Positions 56,506 through 64,000 of a stretch of DNA of 64,000 nucleotides are shown piece after piece. The notes beneath the pieces were generated by a model. It saw nothing but the letters and a program-made list of their open reading frames with translations, ran no database searches and was not told where the DNA came from. Position 1 is the stretch's first letter, and the number at the start of each line of letters is the position of its first letter. The DNA comes from Dryocola sp031988645 (GTDB lineage Bacteria > Pseudomonadota > Gammaproteobacteria > Enterobacterales > Enterobacteriaceae): contig NZ_CP150452.1 of the NCBI RefSeq assembly GCF_051307045.1, forward strand, positions 3,534,001-3,598,000, in the 5' to 3' direction. The position numbers were made by a program, and so were the translations under genes.

Positions 56506-57294
56506 TTACCCAATCTGTACCGAAAGCATGCTCAGCGAGCCCATCTCCATGCCTTCTACTGGAATGGTAATCGGCTCCTCGCCGTCCCAGGCGCCGAGCA
56601 CATAAAGCAAAGGCAGATAGTGATCCGGCGTCGGGTTCGACAGCGCTCCGCCTTCATGCTGCAGATAATTTACCAGCGGATGTTCTTGCGCAGGGCCGCG
56701 CCAGGCGAGATTATCCTTCACATACTGGTTAAATGACTCGGCCCACGGATAGGGCGTATTTTCCCCATGCCAGCGGGCGGTACGCAAATTATGCACCACG
56801 TTGCCGCTGGCAATCAGCATAACGCCCCGATCGCGCAGCGCGGCCAGCTTACGGCCGATCTCATAGTGCCAGGCGTTCGGCCTGGTACTGTCGATACTGA
56901 GCTGTACCATGGGAATGTCCGCGTCCGGGTACATTTTGATCAGCACGCCCCAGGAGCCGTGGTCGAATCCCCAGGCTTCTTTATCCAGCGTGACGTTATC
57001 CGGCGCCAGCAGATCGACAAGCTGCTGCGCCAGCTCCGGAGAGCCCGGCGCCGGATAGTGCGTATCGTACAGCGCCTGCGGGAAGCCGCCGAAATCATGG
57101 ATGGTTTTTGGCGTCTCCATCGCGGTTACGCCAGTACCGCGCGTGAACCAGTGCGCGGAGACCACCACAATCGCCTTCGGCCGTGGCAGAGTCTCTCCCA
57201 AATGACGCCAGGCCCGGGTATAGTAGTTATCTTCCAGCACGTTCATCGGGCTACCGTGGCCAAGGAATAGCGCGGGCATACGTTGGGCTGTCAT
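56506..57294 (-). CDS. ygiD: 4,5-DOPA-extradiol dioxygenase YgiD
   Basis: LigB-family ring-opening dioxygenase of 262 residues that cleaves L-DOPA in vitro. Metal-ligand and catalytic histidines are in FLGHGSPMN, VVSAHWFTRG, IASGNVVHNLR and the WGFDHGSWG segment. The start MTAQRMPA at 57294 aligns with the family; an ATG at 57342 is further upstream and unsupported. Confidence 0.94.
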   Translation of the reverse strand: MTAQRMPALFLGHGSPMNVLEDNYYTRAWRHLGETLPRPKAIVVVSAHWFTRGTGVTAMETPKTIHDFGGFPQALYDTHYPAPGSPELAQQLVDLLAPDNVTLDKEAWGFDHGSWGVLIKMYPDADIPMVQLSIDSTRPNAWHYEIGRKLAALRDRGVMLIASGNVVHNLRTARWHGENTPYPWAESFNQYVKDNLAWRGPAQEHPLVNYLQHEGGALSNPTPDHYLPLLYVLGAWDGEEPITIPVEGMEMGSLSMLSVQIG

Positions 57295-57417
57295 AGTCGT
57301 GTCCTTAAGCGGATAAATATCTACCGACAACATTACGCCCAATCATGGCGGGAAGAACTCAGATAAGCATGATGAAGATCATCAGGAAATTTGAATGTAT
57401 GAGATGAGGAGCTGTCA

Positions 57418-58185
57418 ATGTCGGTACCGCTAATCCTGACGCTGTTAGCCGGAGGCGCCACCTTTATCGGGGCTATTTCAGGCGTAGTTGGCCAGAAGCC
57501 ATCGAACCGGGTGCTGGCATTTTCGCTCGGATTTGCCGCCGGTATTATGCTGCTTATTTCATTGATGGAAATGCTGCCCGCCGCGCTGCATACGCCTGGC
57601 ATGTCCCCGGTGCTTGGTTACGGCATGTTCGTGCTGGGGCTGGTGGGCTATTTCGCCCTCGACCGCAGCCTGCCCCACGCGCACCCGCAGGATCTGGCGG
57701 ACGGCACGTTAAAAACCCCTGACCTGCGCCGCACCGCCCTGCTGTTAACGCTTGGCATCAGCCTGCATAACTTTCCGGAAGGCATTGCAACTTTCGTCAC
57801 GGCCAGCGCCAATCTTGAACTCGGGATGGGAATTGCGCTCGCCGTCGCGTTACACAATATTCCTGAAGGACTGGCGGTCGCCGGTCCCGTTTATGCGGCG
57901 ACGGGTTCAAAACGTAAAGCGATCTTCTGGGCCGGTATTTCAGGGCTGGCGGAAATTTTCGGCGGCCTGCTGGCGTGGCTGATTCTGGGCACGATGATTT
58001 CGCCCGTCGTGATGGCGTCGGTCATGGCGGCGGTAGCGGGAATAATGGTGGCGCTTTCGGTCGACGAACTGATGCCGCTGGCGAAAGAAATCGATCCGCA
58101 TAACAATCCCAGCTATGGCGTTCTTTGTGGGATGGCGGTGATGGGATTAAGCCTGACGCTGCTGCAAACCAGCGGAATCGGCTAA
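57418..58185 (+). CDS. zupT: zinc transporter ZupT
   Basis: ZIP-family inner-membrane importer of Zn(2+) and other divalent metals. The 255-residue protein has eight hydrophobic segments and the metal-site motifs ISLHNFPEGIATF (TM4) and VALHNIPEGLAVAGP (TM5). Divergent from ygiD. Confidence 0.96.
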   Translation: MSVPLILTLLAGGATFIGAISGVVGQKPSNRVLAFSLGFAAGIMLLISLMEMLPAALHTPGMSPVLGYGMFVLGLVGYFALDRSLPHAHPQDLADGTLKTPDLRRTALLLTLGISLHNFPEGIATFVTASANLELGMGIALAVALHNIPEGLAVAGPVYAATGSKRKAIFWAGISGLAEIFGGLLAWLILGTMISPVVMASVMAAVAGIMVALSVDELMPLAKEIDPHNNPSYGVLCGMAVMGLSLTLLQTSGIG

Positions 58186-58186
58186 C

Positions 58187-58217
58187 AAAAAGCCCGGTTG
58201 AGAAACCGGGCTTTTTT
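58187..58217. terminator. bidirectional terminator between zupT and ribB
   Basis: AAAAAGCCCGGTT-gag-AACCGGGCTTTTTT, strong stem with A and T runs on either side. Confidence 0.9.
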
Positions 58218-58224
58218 ATCCGTC

Positions 58225-58878
58225 TTAGCTGGCCTTGCGCTCATGAGTCTGGCGATATTCAACCAGATCTTCGATGGTCACCACGGCCATATTATGCTGG
58301 CGGGCAAAGGCGATGCACTCAGGCGCTCGCGCCATGGTGCCGTCGTCGTTGGTCAGCTCACACAGCACGCCGGCTGGCTTAAAACCGGCCAGAGAAACCA
58401 GGTCGATGGTCGCTTCAGTGTGGCCGCCGCGCGTTAACACGCCGCCTGGCTGAGCACGCAACGGGAACACATGGCCCGGACGGTTCAAATCACTTGGTTT
58501 TGCGTTGTCGGCAATCGCTGCACGTACGGTCGTTAAACGATCCGCCGCCGAAACGCCGGTGGTCACGCCGTGGGCCGCTTCAATCGTCACGGTAAAACCG
58601 GTGCCGAAAGCGCTGGTGTTGTTATCAACCATCATCGGCAGGTCGAGCTGTTTGCGACGTTCATCGGTCAGGCACAGGCAAACAATGCCGCTGCCGTGGC
58701 GAATGGTCAGCGCCATTTGCTCAACGGTCATGGTTTCGGCCGGGAAAATCATGTCGCCTTCGTTCTCGCGATTTTCATCGTCGAGAACCATTACGCCGCG
58801 GCCTTCGCGCAATGCATCAAGCGCATGTTCCACGCGCTGGGTCGGGGTGCCAAATGCAGAAAGTAGCGTCTGATTCAT
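58225..58878 (-). CDS. ribB: 3,4-dihydroxy-2-butanone 4-phosphate synthase
   Basis: RibB converts ribulose 5-phosphate to the four-carbon unit of riboflavin. 217 residues, the E. coli length. The metal/substrate motif VLDDENRENEGDMIFPAE and RPGHVFPLRAQPGGVLTRGGHTEATIDL are intact. An FMN riboswitch precedes it. Confidence 0.97.
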   Translation of the reverse strand: MNQTLLSAFGTPTQRVEHALDALREGRGVMVLDDENRENEGDMIFPAETMTVEQMALTIRHGSGIVCLCLTDERRKQLDLPMMVDNNTSAFGTGFTVTIEAAHGVTTGVSAADRLTTVRAAIADNAKPSDLNRPGHVFPLRAQPGGVLTRGGHTEATIDLVSLAGFKPAGVLCELTNDDGTMARAPECIAFARQHNMAVVTIEDLVEYRQTHERKAS

Positions 58879-58976
58879 GGTAAAAAAACCTCATTAAAAT
58901 TATGGTTACCAGAATCAGGGCAGTCTTAGGAGCTGTGAAAAATAACGTGGGCAGGCCGGGGCCTGACTTTGTCGTT

Positions 58977-59120
58977 ACTCTCTCCCATCCGGACTTTAAC
59001 CGTCGGCCCCGGAATTACACCGGATCTGCTGACCTCCGAAGTGCTTCGGAGCGCTCGCGGGCTTTCAGCGTACGCTGATTTACCGCCGGTGGGGAGTTTC
59101 GCCCCGCCCTGAGAATAAGC
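58977..59120 (-). ncRNA. FMN riboswitch (RFN element) upstream of ribB
   Basis: On the minus strand the element opens with CTTATTCTCAGGGCGGGGCG, continues with CCCCACCGGCGGTAAATCAG and AGCCCGCGAGCG, and ends with GATCCGGTGTAATTCCGGGG, GACGGTTAAAGTCCGGATGG and GAGAGAGTAAC. These are the conserved RFN blocks. A GC-rich hairpin at about 58953-58966 downstream is probably part of the expression platform. FMN binding should lower ribB expression. E. coli annotates an RNA fragment of this leader as SroG. Confidence 0.95.
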
Positions 59121-59229
59121 AGACTTACTATAACGCCGATGATTTTCGCTGGCAACGGCAATTCAGGTTTATCACCCGGCAATCAGGCATTACAATTAAG
59201 CTATTCACGCAGGTTAAATGGAAACCACT

Positions 59230-59520
59230 ATGATTGACCCGAAAAAAATTGAGCAGATCGCCCGTCAGGTCCATGAGTCGATGCCGAAAGGGATTCGTGA
59301 GTTCGGGGATGATGTCGAAAAGAAAATTCGCCAGGTTTTACAGGCGCAGCTAACGCGTCTGGATCTGGTAAGCCGTGAAGAATTTGACGTGCAGACGCAG
59401 GTGCTGCTGCGCACCCGCGAAAAACTGGCCCTGCTTGAACAGCGTCTGAGCGAGCTGGAAAACCGTGAAGCCCATACGCCGGCGCCGGCGGTAATCCCAC
59501 CGACCGACCCGCAGATGTAA
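59230..59520 (+). CDS. ubiK: ubiquinone biosynthesis accessory factor UbiK
   Basis: Formerly YqiC. A 96-residue protein (E. coli length) needed for efficient aerobic ubiquinone synthesis, acting with UbiJ. It starts MIDPKKIEQIARQVHESMP and has a C-terminal coiled coil (REEFDVQTQVLLRTREKLALLEQRLSELE). The ATG at 59230 is preferred to 59218 by alignment. Confidence 0.95.
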   Translation: MIDPKKIEQIARQVHESMPKGIREFGDDVEKKIRQVLQAQLTRLDLVSREEFDVQTQVLLRTREKLALLEQRLSELENREAHTPAPAVIPPTDPQM

Positions 59521-59523
59521 TCC

Positions 59524-59550
59524 AGGCTCCCCCGCATGCCGGGGGAGCCT
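59524..59550. terminator. terminator between convergent ubiK and hldE
   Basis: AGGCTCCCCCG-CATGC-CGGGGGAGCCT perfect stem followed by GTTTCTGT. Confidence 0.75.
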
Positions 59551-59557
59551 GTTTCTG

Positions 59558-60988
59558 TCAGGCTTCCTGGTTCTGAATGCGCCTGATGATGCTGGTGGTT
59601 GAACACCCGTCTTCAAAGTTCAGCACCATCACTTCGCCGCCGTTCGCCCACACCTCTTTGCTTCCGGCGATATCGTCCGGCTTGTAGTCGCCGCCTTTCA
59701 CCAGCAGATCCGGCAGGATCTCGCCAATCAGGCGCTGCGGAGTGTCTTCTTCAAACAGCACCACCCAGTCCACGGCTTCCAGCGCGGAAAGCACGATCAT
59801 GCGCTGATCCTGCGGGTTAACCGGGCGCGTTTCGCCTTTCAGGCGCCTGGTGGACGCATCGCTGTTTACGGCCACAATCAATCGGTCGCCAAGTTTGCGC
59901 GCGTTCGCAAGGTAGGAAACGTGGCCCGCGTGCAGAATATCGAACACGCCGTTGGTCATCACGACCTTCTCGCCGCGTTTACGGGCGCTCGCAACCGCCG
60001 CTTTAAGTTCCGCCTCGGTCATTACGCCGAAGCCCGTGTCCGCCCGGCCGCGTACCGCGTTTTCAAGCTCAACCGGAGAGACGGTGGAGGTACCGAGTTT
60101 GCCGACAACCACGCCCGCCGCGGCGTTGGCGAAGTAACAGGCTTCTTCCAGCGTGTTGCCTGCGGCAAGCGTCGCGGCCAGCACGCCAATCACCGTATCG
60201 CCAGCGCCGGTTACGTCATAGACTTCCTGCGCCTGCGTCGGCAGATGAACCGGCTCAAGGCCAGGCTGCAGCAGCGTCATGCCCTGCTCTGAACGCGTCA
60301 CCAGCAGCGCAGACAGTTCGTAATCGGCGATAAGCTGCATACCGCGCTCCACCAGCTCAGCTTCGCTTTTGCATTTGCCTACCACGGCTTCAAATTCAGA
60401 GAGGTTTGGCGTCAGCAGCGTCGCGCCGCGATAGCGTTCGAAGTCCGTGCCTTTAGGATCGATAAGCACCGGCACTTTGGCTGCGCGGGCAAGGCTAATC
60501 ATCTGACGTACGCTGGTCAGCGCGCCCTTCGCATAGTCGGACAGTACCAGTGCGCCAATATGCGGCAGCGCCTGGCTGATGCGTTCGTGCAGCGGCTGTG
60601 GATCAACGCCTTCAAAACCTTCTTCGAAATCCAGACGAATCAGCTGCTGGTTGCGGGAAAGCACGCGCAGCTTGGTGATCGTCGGGTGAGTCGGAACCGA
60701 AACAAAGTCGCATTTAACGTTTACGCCTGCCAGCGTCTGGCTAAGGGCGCGCGCGGCGTCATCAATACCCGTCAGACCAACCAGGCGGGAACCGGCGCCG
60801 AGCGAAGCAATATTCATCGCCACGTTGGCGGCGCCGCCGGGACGTTCCTCAATGGTATCCACCTTCACCACCGGCACCGGGGCTTCCGGGGAGATACGGC
60901 TGGTTGGGCCGTACCAGTAGCGATCCAGCATCACATCACCAACCACCATGACGCCTGCACGGCTGTATTCGGGCAGCGTTACTTTCAT
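59558..60988 (-). CDS. hldE: bifunctional D-beta-D-heptose kinase/adenylyltransferase HldE
   Basis: HldE makes ADP-D-beta-D-heptose for the LPS inner core. The 476-residue protein (E. coli 477) starts MKVTLPEYSRAGVMVVGDVMLDRYW. The N-terminal ribokinase domain has GGAANVAMNIASLG and DVTGAGDTVIGVLAA; the C-terminal nucleotidyltransferase has TNGVFDILHAGHVSYL (HxGH). The ORF is open upstream, but 60988 is the family start. 49 bases after glnE. Confidence 0.96.
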   Translation of the reverse strand: MKVTLPEYSRAGVMVVGDVMLDRYWYGPTSRISPEAPVPVVKVDTIEERPGGAANVAMNIASLGAGSRLVGLTGIDDAARALSQTLAGVNVKCDFVSVPTHPTITKLRVLSRNQQLIRLDFEEGFEGVDPQPLHERISQALPHIGALVLSDYAKGALTSVRQMISLARAAKVPVLIDPKGTDFERYRGATLLTPNLSEFEAVVGKCKSEAELVERGMQLIADYELSALLVTRSEQGMTLLQPGLEPVHLPTQAQEVYDVTGAGDTVIGVLAATLAAGNTLEEACYFANAAAGVVVGKLGTSTVSPVELENAVRGRADTGFGVMTEAELKAAVASARKRGEKVVMTNGVFDILHAGHVSYLANARKLGDRLIVAVNSDASTRRLKGETRPVNPQDQRMIVLSALEAVDWVVLFEEDTPQRLIGEILPDLLVKGGDYKPDDIAGSKEVWANGGEVMVLNFEDGCSTTSIIRRIQNQEA

Positions 60989-61037
60989 TCCTGACTCTCC
61001 AGAGAGGGAAAAAATTTTGCGCGAGATAATATCACAA

Positions 61038-63896
61038 TTACGCCTGCGCGCGCGTTTGCGCCTCGCCCAGCCAGCTTTGCCAGCTGCGTTCGACCTGTTC
61101 GCGCTCGGCGGCAAAGGCGTCCGGCGCCACGTTGCCCGGCAGCTCCTGCAGGGCCAGATGGTGCAGCTCATCGCGCAGCGCGACGTAAGCATGCGTCAGC
61201 GCTTTCGCTTCGTCATCACTCATGATGTCGTTTTGCGCCATTAATTCCAGAATGCGCACGTTATCCGACCAGCGCGTTAATTTTGGAGCCTGCGCCGCAT
61301 AACGCAACACCAGGTACTGTGTAATAAACTCAATGTCGGTAATTCCGCCTTTATCCGCCTTAATATCAAAGCGATCGCGATGTTTACCTGCCAGGTGAGC
61401 GCGCATTTTTTCGCGCATTTCACGCACTTCGGTTTGTAATTTCTCGCCCTCGCGCGGGGCGCATAAAATCTGGCGGCGAATGGCGTCAAACTCGCGGTTC
61501 AGCAGCGGGTCGCCGTAGACGATGCGGGCGCGCACCAGGGCCTGATGCTCCCAGGTCCATGCTTCATTTTGCTGATAATCAGCAAACGCCTCCGCCGTGG
61601 TGACCAGCATCCCCGCCGCGCCGGACGGACGAAGGCGGGCGTCCACCTCATACAAAATGCCGGACGAGGTACGGGTGCTGAATAAATGAATGACGCGCTG
61701 GGCCAGGCGCAGGTAAAACTGACGGCCGTCGATTTCGCGCTCGCCGTCGGTCATCACATCCGCCGGGCAGTCGTGCAGGAAAACCAAATCAAGATCGGAG
61801 CTGTAGCCAAGCTCCCAGCCGCCGAGCTTGCCGTAGCCTATTACCGCAAACCCGCGCCCTTCTCTTTCACGCAGGTGTTTTGGCTGGCCGAAGCGCGCCA
61901 CCATTTGCGTCCACGCCTGCTGGACAACCGCATCGATAATCGCCTCGGCAAGCCAGGTAAGATGATCGCTGACCTTCATGACGGGCAGCGTTCCGGCGAT
62001 ATCCGCCGCCGCGACGCGCAGCAGCTGCGCCTGTTTAAACTGGCGCAGCGCTTCAAGCTGCTGCTCTTCGTCGTCGTCCGGCACGCGCAGCAGATACTGG
62101 CGCAGCTCGTCTTTATAAGCGTCCGTGGCCGTCGGCTGGTAGAGGGTGTTCGGATCGAGCAGCTCATCCAGCAGCAGCGGGTAACGCGCAAGCTGCCCGG
62201 CAATCATTGGCGACGCGGCGCACAGCGTAATAAGGTGCTTGAGCGCGCCCTGATACTCCGTCAGCAATTCGAGATAGGTGGTGCGGGTGACAATGCCCAG
62301 CAGCAGCGGCAGCAGGCGGGATAGCGGCAGCGGAGCATCGTTGCGCGAGCACGCCTCGCACAGCAGCCGCGGCATAAGCTGGTCCAGCACCTGGCGGCCG
62401 CGCGGGCCAATGGTGCGTTTATCCGTATCCTGAAGGAATTCGCTGACCTGCCGCAGCACCTCGCCGCGCGCTTCGGGCGTCAGGTGGCTGAGCACGGCGG
62501 TGGTGTCGTCGGCGTCGAGCGCGTCCAGCCACAGCTCGCGCCAGGCTTCGGCGATTTTGTCCTCGCCCGCCTCCGGCTCATCGTCGCCGATCAACTCGTT
62601 GAATACCCGACGCACGGCGTTCATGTGCGTTTGCAGGGTAAGCTGCAGGGCATCCCAGCTATCTTCATTCATGCCCCAGGCAAGGCGGGCGCGATTAAGC
62701 TCGTCGCCGGGCAGCGTCTGGGTCTGTTCGTCGTTGATGCTTTGCAGCAGGTTTTCAAGGCGACGCAGGTAGAGATAGGCTTCGCGCAGCCGATGATGGT
62801 CGCCTTCGGGCAGCAGATGCAGCTGTTGAATGGCCGCAAGGGCGGGAAGCAGAGAACGGGACTGAAGCGACGGCTCGCGCCCGCCGCGAATAAGCTGGAA
62901 AACCTGCACGATAAATTCGGTTTCGCGAATGCCGCCGGCGCCGAGCTTGATGTTATCCGTTAAGCCGCGGCGGCGCACTTCTCGGGCAATCATGCCTTTC
63001 ATATTGCGCAAAGACTGAATGACGCTGAAATCAATGTAGCGACGGAAGACGAAGGGACGCAGCATATTGCGCAGCTCCTGGCTCCACGCATCGTCCGTAT
63101 CGCCCATGATGCGCGCCTTAACCATCGCGTAGCGCTCCCAGTCGCGCCCCTGCTCCTGATAATAATCTTCCAGCGCGGCAAAGCTCAGCACCAGCGGGCC
63201 GCTGTCGCCAAAGGGACGCAGGCGCATATCCACGCGGTAGACAAAACCGTCCTGCGTAGGCTGGTCGAGCACCTTGATAAGCTTCTGCCCCAGCCGCGTA
63301 AAGAACTGCGCGTTATCCAGCTCGCGCCTTCCGCCCTGGGTCGAGCCGTTTTCAGGCCAGGCGAAAATGAGATCGATATCGGAGGAAAAGTTCAGCTCGC
63401 CGCCGCCGAGTTTCCCCATGCCGAGGATCATCAGCGGCTGCGGGACGCCATCGCGATTGCACGGCGTTCCCCACTCGCGACAACAGGCGGCATAAAGCCA
63501 GTCGCGAGCGGCGATAATCAGGGTTTCCGCCAGCACGCTCAGCTGCTGCAGCGAGCTTTCCGTCGCCACCAGCTGCAGCGTTTGCGCCCAGGCGATACGC
63601 ACCATAATGCGACGACGAAACAGGCGCAGCGCTTTCATTAAGGCCGCTTCGTCGCGCACTTCCTGCAGCTCGCTTTGCAGCCAGGCGGCATAGCGCTGCC
63701 ACTCTTGCTCCTCGGGCGGGCTGTGCTCCAGTTCCAGCAGCCAGGCGGGGTGCGCCACCACGCTGTCGCAAACAAAATCGCTGAACGTCAGCACGGCCTG
63801 CGCCTGGGCGCTCAGGCGTTGACTATCGATCTCTTGTGGCAGACGCGGCAATACCGCCTGCAGGTGCTGCTGTAAAAGGAGCGAGTGCGGCATCAT
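61038..63896 (-). CDS. glnE: glutamine synthetase adenylyltransferase/deadenylase GlnE
   Basis: GlnE attaches AMP to, and removes it from, glutamine synthetase in response to PII and glutamine. The 952-residue protein (E. coli 946) has two nucleotidyltransferase domains: the N-terminal deadenylase with GMGKLGGGELNFSSDIDLIF and the C-terminal adenylylase with GYGKLGGWELGYSSDLDLVF, each followed by matching RVDMRLRPFG and EVDARLRPSG segments. ATGs at 63896 and 63893 are both possible starts. ygiF-glnE-hldE is the E. coli order. Confidence 0.97.
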   Translation of the reverse strand: MMPHSLLLQQHLQAVLPRLPQEIDSQRLSAQAQAVLTFSDFVCDSVVAHPAWLLELEHSPPEEQEWQRYAAWLQSELQEVRDEAALMKALRLFRRRIMVRIAWAQTLQLVATESSLQQLSVLAETLIIAARDWLYAACCREWGTPCNRDGVPQPLMILGMGKLGGGELNFSSDIDLIFAWPENGSTQGGRRELDNAQFFTRLGQKLIKVLDQPTQDGFVYRVDMRLRPFGDSGPLVLSFAALEDYYQEQGRDWERYAMVKARIMGDTDDAWSQELRNMLRPFVFRRYIDFSVIQSLRNMKGMIAREVRRRGLTDNIKLGAGGIRETEFIVQVFQLIRGGREPSLQSRSLLPALAAIQQLHLLPEGDHHRLREAYLYLRRLENLLQSINDEQTQTLPGDELNRARLAWGMNEDSWDALQLTLQTHMNAVRRVFNELIGDDEPEAGEDKIAEAWRELWLDALDADDTTAVLSHLTPEARGEVLRQVSEFLQDTDKRTIGPRGRQVLDQLMPRLLCEACSRNDAPLPLSRLLPLLLGIVTRTTYLELLTEYQGALKHLITLCAASPMIAGQLARYPLLLDELLDPNTLYQPTATDAYKDELRQYLLRVPDDDEEQQLEALRQFKQAQLLRVAAADIAGTLPVMKVSDHLTWLAEAIIDAVVQQAWTQMVARFGQPKHLREREGRGFAVIGYGKLGGWELGYSSDLDLVFLHDCPADVMTDGEREIDGRQFYLRLAQRVIHLFSTRTSSGILYEVDARLRPSGAAGMLVTTAEAFADYQQNEAWTWEHQALVRARIVYGDPLLNREFDAIRRQILCAPREGEKLQTEVREMREKMRAHLAGKHRDRFDIKADKGGITDIEFITQYLVLRYAAQAPKLTRWSDNVRILELMAQNDIMSDDEAKALTHAYVALRDELHHLALQELPGNVAPDAFAAEREQVERSWQSWLGEAQTRAQA

Positions 63897-63914
63897 ATTA
63901 TCCCGACAAGATGG

Positions 63915-64000
63915 TTATTTCCCGCTGTGCAGCCAGAACGGCGCCTGCGAGATGGCTTCATTACGGTAATGTTCGATTTCAATCTGCTGGCGCGTGGTGA
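63915..64000 (-). CDS. ygiF: inorganic triphosphatase YgiF, C-terminal end (partial)
   Basis: The last ~28 codons run off the window edge. The end APFWLHSGK followed by TAA matches the E. coli YgiF C terminus, and the gene lies 18 bases before glnE as in E. coli. The N-terminal CYTH triphosphatase domain is outside the window. Confidence 0.85.
   Translation of the reverse strand, partial: TTRQQIEIEHYRNEAISQAPFWLHSGK

Overview
The window is chromosomal DNA from a member of the Enterobacteriaceae other than E. coli. Nearly every housekeeping protein is close to its E. coli K-12 ortholog in sequence and length, and gene order follows the E. coli sprT-endA-...-speC-pheV and yghA-exbDB-metC-...-glnE-ygiF segments. 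E. coli neighbours such as nupG, ansB, the hyb hydrogenase and the gsp/glc loci are absent. Function names rest on recognising these families by eye; no database search was run.

Layout. 1-15.3 kb is conserved core: sprT (3' end), endA, rsmE-gshB, yqgE-ruvX, yggR, then yggS-yggT-yggU-rdgB-hemW, a REP-like tandem array, yggN, yggL-trmB, mutY-yggX, mltC and speC. A tRNA-Phe(GAA) gene at 15.72 kb opens a variable region (15.9-29.5 kb): three chemoreceptor genes, an AIDA-type autotransporter, a small lipoprotein, a YeaR-like gene, gpr (yghZ), three unrecognised small genes and a FucR-like regulator. From 29.8 kb the core resumes: yghA, exbD-exbB, metC, yghB, yqhC, yqhD, dkgA, ygiQ, ftsP-plsC-parC, ygiW/qseBC, mdaB-ygiN, parE-yqiA-cpdA-yqiB-nudF, tolC, ygiBC, ygiD, zupT, ribB with its FMN riboswitch, ubiK, hldE-glnE and the 3' end of ygiF.

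The most striking observation is that eleven genes in the first 39.6 kb (endA, rdgB, speC, three chemoreceptor genes, the autotransporter gene, the yeaR-like gene, fucR-like, yqhC, ygiQ) are each broken by exactly one +1 frameshift. In every case the break is at a GGCCC (GGGCC on the other strand), and removing one base to leave GGCC restores a full-length family member. No other type of lesion was seen, and no gene from 39.6 to 64 kb is affected. A systematic consensus error at GGCC, perhaps linked to base modification, is the simplest explanation; real sequence-specific insertion cannot be excluded from sequence alone. The affected genes are listed as frameshifted (type pseudogene) but may well be intact in the cell.

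Regulatory sites read directly include a Fur-box-like site before exbB, tandem met boxes before metC, a QseB/PmrA-type direct repeat between ygiW and qseB, a mar-box-like site before tolC, the FMN riboswitch of ribB and the tRNA-Phe promoter. No transposase, integrase, CRISPR array or secretion/defence operon was found.
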